A DNA stretch of 64,000 nt from Anaspis maculata. Taxonomy: Eukaryota > Arthropoda > Insecta > Coleoptera > Scraptiidae. The notes under the pieces are model-generated. The model was not told the origin of the DNA. It saw nothing but the letters and a program-made list of their open reading frames with translations, and made no database searches. The stretch covers positions 19,182,892-19,246,891 of the forward strand of contig OX421964.1 of the NCBI GenBank assembly GCA_949128115.1, in the 5' to 3' direction. This document shows positions 9,228 to 20,940 of this stretch, in pieces. A program made the translations under genes and the position numbers. Position 1 is the first letter of the stretch, and each line of letters opens with the position of its first letter.

Positions 9228-11071
9228 TAGACAAGTACGACTTCTACAGGAATTTCCTCTCTGAATTTTTGAAACCTGTCTATATTTCAGAACTCAATAT
9301 TTCAACCCAAAGGGAAAACGACAATATCAAACCAATTAAACTGTCAACAACGTCAATACTTGGGAAGATGGATTATTTGTTCATTAACCAATGAATGACA
9401 CCGCATTTTAATTTCAACCATCAAAATTAGGTATATATATCTATACCTACTTTCGGATCTCCCACATTATTAAATTTACAAAATTTAATAATGTTTTCTA
9501 TCACAAAAATGAATTATACCAATATAATAAGTTGATAATTATCAGGATACAATATGAAATAGTAATATTACAAGAGCTTTATACTTGTATAATCTAAAAC
9601 ATCTCATTTATTTATCAGTGGTAAGTAATTGAGAGAATCCAAAATATTCGCAACATTACCTACCCGTTTAATTGTCACAGAAGTTTTCTAAAAATACCTG
9701 AACAAGGATCGCCTCTCATATTTTAAATTTGTAACTCGAATAAATCAACAGAACTAGATTTATCTCTCGATTTATTTTTATGTACTTCAAAGTTCTAGAG
9801 TCGCAACAGAAAAAGCAAAAAATTTGTAGTAAACAGAAAGAAAAATTTTTATATTTGCATATTTACAAAATTATATAAAAATCACCACCTATACCTTCAC
9901 TACCCCTGCCTCTCATTACCAGTAAGAAGCATGAAAAGTAACTTACTTACAAAAAAAAAACTTACATGAAACAACAGCAGGTGCTCTCCATTTATGGTAT
10001 TTTATTTCACTTATAGAATTTCTTATTTCACAAGACGTAGTTTTTGATCACAAATAATCTCACAGCTACCACACACCACTTAACTATAACACCGGTGAAC
10101 TAATCTTTAGTTAGAATTCGCTGTCTTTCGATTATTAAAAACAATAACTACTGTTGAACCGCACCACAAAGTTGACACAACTTTACAACTTTACCGCGAA
10201 TAGGTACCTATAGGTACGCAGGTACGTAGATACGATTCAAAATGCAAATATTTGTCCGATTTCAAACAAGAAGAAAAATGTATCTCACACTCATTAGCTG
10301 CTACAATAATACCAAGCGATAAAACTTTATATTTGCACTCATCGCGGGTGGAGAAAACTTTCGAAAAGAGTCGCGCGCGCGGAATTTCAGGCCCGTCGCT
10401 GTAGTGATGATGTTCGAAGCGCGTTTAGCTGAAAACTGGCTCTGCCTGAAATTGCCGAGGTGTATTCCTGAAAGCTCTGCGCGTCGTCGGTTTGGTATAT
10501 GTGAAGTTTCTCTGGATTAATACGATCGCTCTTATTTCATAGATGCATGAAAATAGTGGTAATCGGTAGACACTTCTGTGCACTGTATGCAAGTGTCCGA
10601 AATTCCGTGCTTTCTTGTGTATCTCTAGACCAAAGCCAAATAAAAAAAAACACTTTCTCATCTATGGCTGAAGCTTGATTTTCGTGTAGCACCGATAGAT
10701 AGAAAGTCACAATCTCGATGATCTCTAACCGTTGGCAGATCAAAACTAAACACGCGAAATGTGAATAAGGTCTCGTGTCACATTTCCACTTCTCATCAAA
10801 TTATTTGAAAAATGTATGGTATGGTAATCACGAAAAAAAATTTTTTTTCAATTTTCGTACTCCCAAACGACGAGATCTGTCAAAGTATCAAGAAAATCAG
10901 CATACTTGAACCATGCTTGAAGTTGAAGTGGATGTTGATTGATGTCATGAAGATGCCACGGACTTGAACGATAAATGACCTTAAAAGTAAACTTTTATGA
11001 AAATTCATGGAGGAAGCTTCTTGAAAAATTAACTTATTCTCTAAGAAAAGGACACAAAACTTAATGTGCTT
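9228..11071. other. AT-rich stretch without recognised gene
   Basis: No domain-bearing frame. A perfect 14-bp stem with 3-base loop lies at 9464-9477/9481-9494 (ACATTATTAAATTT and complement). A short CpG-rich patch occurs at about 10340-10500 (includes cgcgcgcg), which could be a promoter remnant but has no associated gene that I can see. Confidence 0.4.
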
Positions 11072-12959
11072 AGGTGCGTACAGACCTGAGCACTTTTTCG
11101 CGGACGAACAGTGCTCGCGGACACGTGCGTGCGTGTGGACGGGACACACACACGCATGATGTTCGCGGACGCACAGTTTCAACGCACAGAGCCCGTTCCG
11201 AGGCAAGGATTCGTGTTCGCGACGCACAATGCCGTCCGCACATGAAAAACGCCCAAAATTCATGATGGACTAGGAAACCCAAAACATACTCATTCGATAG
11301 GTATTCAAAATGGGCTTGTATCATCTTCTTATCTTTCACTCACCTTACGGATTTCCGTTGGAATTACCGTTTTTAGGTTCTTCTAGAAAATATCACGAAA
11401 TCCCGTGAATTTGAAATGAACTCGTCGAATCTCGAGAACTAAAAGCAATATCAGAAAAATTTCTTCGCTGGCGCTTAGAGCCAAGTTCTGCGGTGCTCAC
11501 GTTGAGAATATTTTCAGGTTCACGTTAATGGGTGGCACCACAAAAATTGGAAATCAAAGAATTGCACAGCCAAAAAATGAAAAAGACGCGAAATCTTCGA
11601 CCAGCGATGGACTATGTTAAATTTTCAAAATAGAAGGGTATATATGCGACGTTATATTTGAAGAAGACATTGAAAAAGTTTTATCCTTAAAGAAAATGCC
11701 AATTTGGTGTGTCCTCTGGAAGGTACTGATTTTCAAAGGTAGATCTCGGATGCGTAATTTACGGTTTTGAAATATTCCTTGTTTCTTGGATCAATATTCA
11801 AAGTAGTTTACACCTAAAGATGCCAACACGTTTTCTGAAGAATAGAATAAATGGTGGAATAAGTGAGCAGTGGTTCTCTGATCCAAAGATGGCTGGTGGC
11901 GTATGTCTTCATGGTTAATAATTCTTCAATAAAGAATTAATCCTTCCGCCAAAGTTAGAATGATGAGCAATTTTTTTCCAATGCCCCAAGTGTTATTGCC
12001 TACAGAGTTGAAACGTCCATTGTCCCTCCGGCTCTTTTGTATTTTCTTGTGTCATTATTAGTGTTATCAATATTTTGTGCTTTTGCGTTCCATTTTGCTT
12101 TCCTAAATTTCTTTCAAATACATATTTATACAGTGGAGACATAATTATTGGAACTTGACTGCTGAATCATTATCATAAGTATCAAGGCTGACTCTTTGTC
12201 AAATGGACTTGGCAGAGTCCTGAAAAATTTCGACACTGAAATTGAACCAAAAGGTCATCGATGGTATTTCATTGTACAAGCTAAGCGCCACAAATTTCCG
12301 GTCAAGCACAAATTTTGGTCATTACTCGTTACTGAAACGATTTTGATCTGCTTGAATTGTCTCTGTGCAGTGTTAGACAATGTGGTGTATTTGAATTTTA
12401 GAACAAATGAGGTTACTTTAAATTGTTTCGAAATAGGACAATGCAACTTTCAATCAAAAACACCATGCGATACAGGCCCTACTAAGGATGGTTTGCAAAT
12501 ATTAGGCCTCATACATCACATAGCTTCAATAGATTATATCATTATATAGATAAAAGCTTCTTGAGTACAACAATGTAAGTAAAAAGTCTTCATTCAGTGC
12601 CGCAAATGAGTACTGACGCTGTAATCAAATTGTTCACGAAGAAATGGGCGGCTCTGCACCAGATCAAGCAAATAATGTTATTGGATGTTATTGTGTCGGT
12701 CCTTCTCTCAGGTATTATGTTGTGAAGGAAGGTGAAGGATTAGGGCTCTTTCGCAAGGAACACTGAACATGAGTCCCATGAAAATACGCAAGAGGCAAAA
12801 AAATAGATTATTGCCATAATTTTTGAGTCTGTGAGAGAATCTTTCATATATAAACTTTGAAGGGAACTGGGGCATAAGTTAATCTCACATCATACAACTT
12901 AAACGACCTAGAAAACTTATTCCAGTTGAGGAATCATGAGTTTTCTTGGATTTTAATTT

Positions 12960-13430
12960 TTAGGCATTTGAAAGTCGCGATTTCGAGGCATTTTCCATAG
13001 TTTCAAACCCAAATATCTCGGAAATGAAGCCTCGAATTAATATTTTACGGGAGTTACTTTTTCTTCTAAATTGAACAAGGAATTCAAAAAAAAGTATAAT
13101 TTCTCAAAAATATCCAGTGGCGTAGAAAATGGGGTGGGAGTAGTTGAACAATTCCTCCGTATCTACGCCACTGGACAATTTTGACAAAAGTTATCTACGT
13201 CAAGTGATGAATATCTATTCCGTGAGCATTTGTACCAAATTCGGTTGAAATCGCTCAAATGACTTGAGAGTTATTGTAACAAAAAGATTTTAAAAACAGA
13301 ACTTTGAAGGGCTCTATCTTCCTTAGGACGCGTTTTGGAGCAAAATTAAATTATGCAAGTCGACCTAGTTTTCGACGGACCATCGAATGGTGAATTATTG
13401 CTACTATAACCTGGACCGCCCTGTATAGCG
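12960..13430. repeat. Diverged half-copy of the palindrome family seen at 50962-52206
   Basis: It shares the same order of boxes: an 'aaatatctcggaaatg'-like motif, 'atccagtggcgtagaaa', a 'tctacgccactg' closing motif, and a 'cctggaccgccctgta' end resembling 'cttggaccaccctgta' at 52190-52206. Only one arm is recognisable. The CAGTGGCGTAGA/TCTACGCCACTG pair spans 13115-13173. Confidence 0.45.
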
Positions 13431-13440
13431 TTTTGTAATC

Positions 13441-13640
13441 GAGAATATTCCAGCTTTACTCAGAAAAGCCGCCAAGGTTCTCGTCGCTCCCAATGTCGTT
13501 GCTGTGTTCTCCAGCATTAAGCGGCAATCCATTCGCAATAGCCCTGGAAAAGTCGATCGGCTTCGCGAATATTCTGGCAAGTTTCAGATGCACGGCTGCT
13601 CCGCCATTTATAATTGTGTAGGTACGTGTCTTATTCGCGC
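13441..13640 (+). pseudogene. Possible Penelope-like retroelement C-terminal fragment
   Basis: The frame read through 13504 gives 'APNVVAVFSSIKRQSIRN' followed by 'KVDRLREYSGKFQMHGCSAI'. This resembles the region before and into the GIY-YIG endonuclease of Penelope-like elements (a basic linker, then a Cys-containing segment ending in a 'Y.G.T' motif, here YNCVGT). The GIY and YIG tyrosines are not both present and upstream RT is missing, so this is tentative. It may equally be chance similarity. It lies inside the TIR element at 11072-14940. Confidence 0.25.
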
Positions 13641-15061
13641 GTCGTGGTCTCCAACAAGTTTCGTATCAATATTAACATTGTTGTCATGTCCGCTTGTCTT
13701 CGGATGATCTTCAACTACCTACTTTTAAATGACATTTCCTATTTCCATAACCATAATATCGATTCTTGGCCGTTTGGGAAGAGGTGATCAAAGACCTTAT
13801 CTTTTTTTTCTACAGACCCGTTGGTTGGCGTCTTTGGGTTGTCGAAATAATTATTGCCAATGACTTATTATTGGCCTAATAGGAGATCACAAAATATTGT
13901 TTCTCAAGGTACTTATTCTTCAGATGGTCTAGGAGGATACAAAATACCGTTTCTGATGTTCTTCTTCAGATGGTCTTTCAATCATGTGAAATTTTCAGAA
14001 ACATAGTTTTCTGAGCCATTGGGTGTTCTTGACAAGTTTAACCACTCGCTGATAACTAACTTGCAAGTCCATTTCATGGCTCCGCAACCGCAATGCGTTC
14101 CACCGCCATCATATGGTTTACTGGAGATGTTCAAAATTAGATTTTTAGGGCCGTTGGTGTTTTCCGATGCCCAGTCATTTTACCTCCAATAGCCTTCTTC
14201 AGATGGTCATTCTCTCCATTGACAACTTCTCCATCCTCTCCAGGATCGCTAGTTTTTTGGACGGCACTCGTGTAATATTTTCAAGTAAGGTACATACGCG
14301 TCGAACACCCAATTTTAAGTTCTGCTTGTCCCATTTCTTCGGTCTTCCGCAGATGGCTTTTTTATGGTTACTTTTTCTTCTTCACAGCCATTGGCTTTCT
14401 CGAAAGGTTCAATTATTGGTGAAACCACTCTGGTTCTTTTGCTTTCCTTTGTTACATACACTGACTCGTTGAAAATCTGGATGATGCCAAGTATCAAGTA
14501 TCACTCCACATTACCTTAGCTCTGCCTTCTCTTATTTTGTAAGCTTCATTTTTTTCTCTTCAGTAAGGTTTTGAACTTTTCAAGAAAATTATCATGCGCT
14601 CAATATATCGAGAAAAGCCTCGCACTGAACCTATTGGGCATCTTCATTGAGGCAACGGAATCAATATTAAGACCCATCAATAACACCAGACCTCTCACAG
14701 TTGAGTTGAACCGAAATAATTACTGAAATTCGGCATCAATATTTGCACGCACATAACAGCGTTCGCTCGCACACAAAATGTGTGTTTGTTGTTTTCATTC
14801 CACGGAATGTCCGCCGCGATCAGTGTTCGTGCGCGTTGAAATTCCGTATTTACACGTCCAGACTTGAGCATTTGTGCGCGCACGAACACTGTTCGCACGG
14901 ACGTTCGTCCGCGAAAAAGTGCTCAGGTCTGTACGCACCTCTTGATTTTTTTTGAACCATTCAACCAATCTCGACCAAATTTGGCATGCACGTTGTTAGC
15001 TTACCTAATAGCTGTATTACACTACACAATTTTTTGTACAACTTCTTGTACAATCTGTCAG

Positions 15062-16510
15062 TTAACCCATTAAAGCCTAACGAGCCCATATGGAGCCACC
15101 ATTTCTTGATAGAAATTATGACTGATATTTTGGTAAAAACCTTTATTTTTCAAAAAAAAGTGTACCTGCACCGTTTAGAATGGATAATGATGATATACAC
15201 TCGCAAAAAAAAATACCTTGATCGATGTTACTTTTTCCTTGCTAGCGCTCTGGAAATACGTGTTGAATTTTTCGCCGAGAAACGATGAACTTCACTTTGA
15301 TATAAATATTATTATTGATGTTATTCATGTCACAGTTGTTCTATAAATAATATTTTGCATTCTTATATTATCATTCAAGCCTATGAAATGTTTTGTGGAT
15401 GCAAAGTGTTTTTCATGTTTTTGTTTTTTGACCGTAAACATAGCTGAGCCCATATGGAGCCACTAGGCTGTTATCGGTATCACTTGTGTTGCCGAGTTCT
15501 AAACATAATAAATTATAATTTAGTGGAATAACTCTTCAGGAAGCCATTGATCGTGCGCACGACGGTGATGATCATAATAGAGAAGTGTTGGATGTATTCA
15601 TAGAGCCTCCAGAAAGTCATGTTTTGACGGACGACGATTTAGCAGATGAAGAAGGACCTGGACTTGTTGATAATTTGAGCGGGAAACAGCTTGCTGCAAA
15701 TGCCGAAATTGTTCTGACGAATCGGATAATATGCGTATAGGAGGTACTCAAGATATATATAACTGAGGTACTGAGGAAGATCAGTTACCTGCAGAAGTCG
15801 CTGAAGAGCCTGAAAATATTAGAAGACAATTAGTAGTGATTATCAAATCCCGAAATTATTCATTTTTGGATTCAGCAGATTTGGGGCTTCCAGTTGTACA
15901 TTTTCCAAGCCCAGATTACTCACAATACAAAAATTTGACCTGCGTAGAAATATTATTATTTTTAATCATTTTTGTTTCAAATGATTTATTTGAAAAAATA
16001 AGGAATGAAACGGCAAATTACGCACAATTCAAAAATTTTCCAGATCCGCCAGTAACCGTTCAAGAACTGAAGACTTTCTTCGCCATACTGATTCTAAATG
16101 GATATAAAATTTTGCCGTCCAAAAGAAATTATTGGGAGAACGCAAAAGATATGAAGAACGAGCCAGTATCTGGTGCCATGAGAAGAGACCGGTTTTCCCA
16201 AATTTTTCGCTTTATACATTTTGCCAATAACTACTTTGTGGATGAACGCGTTAAGATGTAGAAACTGCGACCGATAGCAGATATGTTGAAAGAAAAGTTC
16301 TTCGAACATTTTGTGCCAGACAAAATCTTTCATATGATGAGTCTAAGATAAGACCTTTTGGCCGCCACGGGTGCAAACAATTTATACGTGGCAAGCCAGT
16401 ACGGTTTGGTTTCAAAGTCTGGAGCCTGAATACACATTCTGATATCTAATAAACTTTGAGGAATATCAGGGAAAGAATCCAAAGGCAAACATCAGATATG
16501 AAGATTTGCA
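15062..16510 (+). mobile_element. Broken piggyBac-like element, left end preserved
   Basis: TTAA at 15062-15065 is followed by a terminal sequence containing GAGCCCATATGGAGCCAC. That 18-bp sequence recurs at 15446-15463 in the same orientation, a likely sub-terminal transposase-binding repeat. A relic transposase follows (15531-16490). No right-hand TIR is visible before the large palindrome that begins at 16514, so the right end was probably lost when or before that palindrome arrived. Confidence 0.65.
15531..16490 (+). pseudogene. piggyBac-type transposase pseudogene
   Basis: It is read in at least three broken segments. 15531-15738 encodes an acidic N-terminal region ending in 'GLVDNLSGKQLAANAE', as in piggyBac-derived proteins, then a TAG stop. 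The second segment (open from 15767 to 16261) has 'TVQELKTFFAILILNGY', 'NYWENAKDM' and 'MRRDRFSQIFRFIHF', the start of the DDE_Tnp_1_7 core. After the stop at 16259-16261 and a further frameshift comes 'DESKIRPFGRHGCKQF' and 'GKPVRFGFKVWSLNT', holding the first catalytic Asp and the strongly conserved R-G-K-P box. Two consecutive stops follow, and the last trace is 'EEYQGKNPKA'. The later catalytic Asps and the Cys-rich tail are gone. It acted on TTAA sites; it is now inactive. Confidence 0.8.
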
Positions 16511-18076
16511 GAAGTGCAGTGAAGATAGTCAAAAAAGACCCTGAACCTTGAAAAAATTAATTCATGAAATTTTATAGCTGATATCGATTCAGAATTTCAT
16601 TCTCCACCACATACTCAAAATCCCCGAAAATCCCAGTTGAGCATTCTTCTTGCGGCACTGTCAAAGTATATCATGTTTGCTGCAACTAGTCCGAAAATTG
16701 TATTCTCGTTTTTGTCACACTAGAGCTACATTGTTGGCTCAGAGCTGTTGATATACACTGCAGAGCATGACCAGACCTTCGTTTAAACTTCTAACTCGTA
16801 TTTCCCGAAAAAAAAAACACACGGAAGTCGCTTTAATTCCCAATTAACAGTGTTAATTAAAGATAGTCGGAGGGTTTAATGACCAAGTTAATTAAAATCT
16901 GTTTGATTTGTGATCGAGGCATGAAATCTGGTATAAGTGGTCTCCATGGTCTTCTTTTCAAATGTGAACACGACGACTCGCCATATTTTGGTTAGGGGGG
17001 CCCAAGGACCCCCTTAAAAATTTGAAGTTGCAGGAACTCCTACAAACCACCGGTAAATATCGTCACACATTTCAAAAAGTGATCATTTGACTCTACACCA
17101 AATCTTGACAAGATACACAACAGTTGTCGACATGTACGCATTGTTCTTCGGAATAAAAAAAAAATTCTTCGGGGTGCCAAAAAAAAACACAGTTTTTAAT
17201 GATTTTTCCATCCAAGAAAATGTGAATTGATTTGCTGTGTATCATTATTCACTAATTTGTATTCTCCAAAGCTATTCATGGAGTCTGTTTATTGATACTG
17301 TCGTTCTAGGAATGACAGCTCCCGAAGAAATAAGCCAATTTAAGTGTGAAGTTCAACAGCGGTTTTTTATTGTTCCCAATCAATATGATTGACAATTTAT
17401 GAATGAATGGTTAGCTGAAACTGTTCTGTAACTTAATTCTTCTCGACTACACGCGGAACCAAGCGCAAAAGCCTAGGGAAAAATGTTTTTTTATGTCGCC
17501 CACCATCATAAAATTTGTGCCCCTAGGGTGTGTTGAAAATATATTTATACCGGCGTGTATTAACTCGATCTCAAAGCTTTGAAGTGTTTCACGCCTCAAT
17601 CTTAATTCTTTGTGCCTTCTACTTGACAACTGCAGATCGTATTGACGTTTGTCTATACTCATAAGTCTGTATTTGCTGTTGTTTCGCCAAAGTAGCATGA
17701 AATTTGGTGCAATTCTAACAGTGACAGGTGGCGGTTAAAAAAATTTCTTTCGGGGCTTTCGCGCATCACTTCTCATTTAGTTATACTCATTAAAATTACA
17801 AAACAGTTGAAGCTATCCACCCAATAATCAATTGTCATCATATTGATTAGTAAAATTGGAAAAAACGCTGCTGAGCTGAGCACATGAATTGGCTGGTTTC
17901 ATCTGGGATTGTTGCTTCTAAGATGTCAATATCAAGAAATTGACTTCATCAACGGCTTCGGCAGATACGAATTAGTGGATAATGATATGTGGAAGATGAA
18001 TTTACTTTTCTATTACATGAAAAAATTTTAAAAACCTGATTTTTTTTTGAGATTCCGAAGAATTTTTTTTCCATTA

Positions 18077-19563
18077 TAAAGTGCTCGCCAATTGAAATGG
18101 TCCACCCAAAAAATTTAGTCACATTCAAAGTGTCATAACTTTTGAATGAATAAACTATTTTGAATCGTTTTATGTTTTCTGAGTAGCTCACGGATTAGAT
18201 TGCAACATGTCATAGGCCGTTTTTGGTACAAGTGTTTCGTATCAATTATACAGGGCGCTCAATCAGGTACTGAAAAAATGGAAAAGTTTGCACTGGTCCC
18301 ATTTCCCAAAAAATAGTTTATGGTTTTTTCCAAGTGTTTTAGGAAAGATGTTTTTCCTATACCTTGAGGTAGATTTCAAAATTTTGAGTCTATCTCCTCC
18401 AATTACATAGTGATCTCAAAAATGCAACCTTCTAGTCTGACATTCATATCTATTTCAATTGTTGGTCAATTTTGGAAAATAAGGACTCTTGTTGAAGCTC
18501 AAGACTCAGATGAGAAGGCTTGAGGATCGGAACTGACTGGAGACAAGAATTTTGGAAAAGCGAAGGAATCAAAAGTGACCTGAATATGAAGCACCCCAGA
18601 AATCAGGTTCAGGGAAAGAACTAAATAAAAATCAACCTGCCTTCGAACAGACTTCCATTTCCGAACATTTTGAGGTCTTTTCCGATTTTGAGTGATGAAA
18701 ATTGTCGATGCGGGACCCATTTTACAAATTCACTTTTCAGAAGATAATACCGGACCTTCCTTGACTGAAAATGCACGTAACCTAAGTTACCTTCTTATTG
18801 TCGAATGTTTCCTCCATATTTAACGAGAGAGGCACCAGTTCTGATCTTTGTAACCCAGGCTACGTTCATTTTTGGAGGAAAAACGTCCAGTTCTCTTCGT
18901 TGGAAGCATCCATTCCTGATTTGGATTCATTACCACAATTTTTGTCCCATACAAATGGGAAACACCTCAAAATGTTCAGAATGAATGGTTTGTTTGAAGA
19001 CAAGTTGTTATTTGTTTAATACCTGCCCTAAACCGGATCTCTAGCAAGTTTGTCATTTGAGTCACTTATGATTCAATCCCTTTCCCAGAATTTTCATCTG
19101 AAGTCAATTTTGATCCTCAATCCTTCTGACCTGAGCCTTTAACTTCAACCAAAGTCCTTATTTTCCAAAATCGGCCAACAACGAATAAAGTTATTACTGC
19201 AAAACTAAAAGGTTTAATTATCGAGATCACCCTGTAATTAGAGCAGATAGGCAAAACAAAATTTAAAACGATTCAAGTTATGGTTATAACAACTCCCCTG
19301 AAACACTTGGAGAAAACCAAAAACTATTTTTTGTGAAATGGGACCTGTTCAAACTTTTCCATTTTTGCGGTACCTTTTCGAGGGCCCTGTATAATTGATA
19401 CAAAACACTTGTACCAAAAATAGTCCATGACATGTTGTAGTCTAATACGTGAGCTAATTAGAAAACATAAAACGATTCAAAATAGTTCATTTATTCAAAA
19501 GTTATGACACTTTGAATGTGACTGTATTTTTTGGGTGGACCATTTCAATTGGCGAGCACTTTA
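18077..19563. repeat. 1487-bp palindrome nested in the left arm of the larger palindrome
   Basis: Ends read TAAAGTGCTCGCCAATTG and its complement. Arms match almost to the centre (about 18740 and 18900). They include paired 'gggcgctcaatcagg'/'cgagggccctgta' segments near 18250 and 19390 that look like older transposon ends. The segment 17150-18076 just before it is unpaired and unrecognised, but starts and ends with ATTCTTCGG/CCGAAGAAT. Confidence 0.7.
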
Positions 19564-20631
19564 GTCCTAGCGGTATAAGCAAAGTTTCATAAAAATGGCT
19601 CTAATTGTGACAAAAGTGTGAAATTTGGTGTATGGACTCCCAAAAGCATTTAAAAGGTTTTTAGAAGGGGAGCCAAGAAAAATTTTGATTTTGATTTTTG
19701 ATTTTTTTGTGACGTCATTTTTTTTTCTTTTTTCTTTCTTTTTGAAACTGTTTGAGATTTTTGACATTTGTCTTTGTACTATGGTGATTAATTGCTTATT
19801 CCAGGAAACGGAAGAGACAATTTGCGAAAAAAATTTATTGAACTGAAATGATTACGTTTTTTGTAAAAATCAAACTTTTTCATTTTTGTCGAAAAATATT
19901 GTAAATATGTAAAAAAATAGAGAAAGGCAATTATTCCCCAAAAGAAGCCCTATCAGAAGTTCTCGAAGTGTTTCTCCGAATCCCAAGCCGTTTTTAAGAT
20001 ATTTGGAAAAATGTTATTTCTTGCAATTTTTTCTTCGTATTAGCTCCTATTACATCAAACACATCACAGGATTCTTTTTTCTTAGAAATATACTTAGGAA
20101 TGATCAGACCGAAGATTTCTTAGAAGTTTATTGTAAATTGTGATTTTCCAGTGGCGTAGATCATGGAAATTCGAACCATTTCTACATCGATTTCTACCCT
20201 CTCACCGTACTTTCAACACCACTCGATTATTTAGAAAATATATGACATTTTGGTATCATGATTATCTAAGATCACCCAGTATGACACTTCTTTTGAAAAC
20301 AAGATGAGATCAACGATCTTGAGCACACAATTTTTCCGCTGATCAGATCGACTGCTAAATATTACATTTTGTATCACCTCTTGAATCATCTCCATCATGA
20401 CTGTTTTAGATAGATAGGTACATTATAGTTTATTGTTCCCCCAAACTGAAAATTATTATAGATAATATTATTTATTAATGTTCTACACACATAAGTATGT
20501 TTACACACGTCAAATTGTACATATAAGTATAAGATAAAATATTATTCAAATCTAGAAACATATTAACAAACATCATTACAAACAACCAAGTAAACGGAAA
20601 ACAAGATCACTGCCGTGCCCGTGAGGTGAAA

Positions 20632-20940
20632 CTACATGATTGTCATGAATTCATTCATTGAGTAAAATGCACCGTCGATGAGGTACTCTCTTATAATTTT
20701 TTTAAACGATTGACGTTCTTGTGTCCTGACTGTGGATGGAGTAAAATCAAAGAACTTTACTCCATAATAGCTGATACCATCGCGGGTTCTGCTCAACCTC
20801 AAAAATTTCAGGTGGATGTCTTCCCTGTTCCTGATTTCGTAGCGGTGGGTCCCACCCCTGGACACGCTACTCTCGAGTTGATGGTCCCTCACGTAGAGCA
20901 AGCATTCCAAGATATACATAGACGGTAATGTCAAAATACG
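20632..20940 (-). pseudogene. Non-LTR retrotransposon ORF2 C-terminal fragment
   Basis: The minus-strand frame (20934 to 20632, 100 aa) has 'LPSMYILECLLYVRDH', then 'HRYEIRNREDIHLKF', 'YYGVKFFDF' and, at the end, 'FKKIIREYLIDGAFYSMNEF'. This order (Leu-rich helix, H.Y.TR.R-like box, 'YxGxKxxNxLP'-like box, terminal 'FKKxLKxxLxxxxFYSxxEF') is the region after the RT thumb in Jockey/RTE/CR1-type elements. RT and endonuclease are absent (5'-truncated). About 200 bp downstream (20430-20631) may be 3' UTR. It sits in the loop of the palindrome. Confidence 0.6.

Larger units (their letters stand above)
11072..14940. mobile_element. 3.87-kb TIR transposon, superfamily unassigned, with perfect 38-bp TIRs and 3-bp TSD
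   Basis: Bases 11072-11109 and 14903-14940 are exact 38-bp reverse complements beginning AGGTGCGTACAGACCTGAGC. CTT precedes (11069-11071) and follows (14941-14943), a possible 3-bp target duplication. Sub-terminal regions (11100-11250 and 14740-14900) are rich in GTTCG/CGCGGAC words, unlike the AT-rich neighbours. No transposase motif is visible. The longest frames (12196-12549, 117 aa; 14167-14472, 101 aa) are not recognisable. A 3-bp TSD is seen in PIF/Harbinger, CACTA, Academ and Zator, so the class stays open. Diverged repeats sit inside at 12960-13430. Confidence 0.7.

Noticed and set aside
12196..12549. 117-aa ORF inside the TIR element
   Set aside because: No recognised motif, and AT-rich chance frames of this size are expected here; mentioned in the element but not called as a gene.
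13115..13173. A 59-bp stand-alone MITE with CAGTGGCGTAGA ends
   Set aside because: No target duplication, and the same pair sits in the same context in another palindrome family, so it is part of that family.
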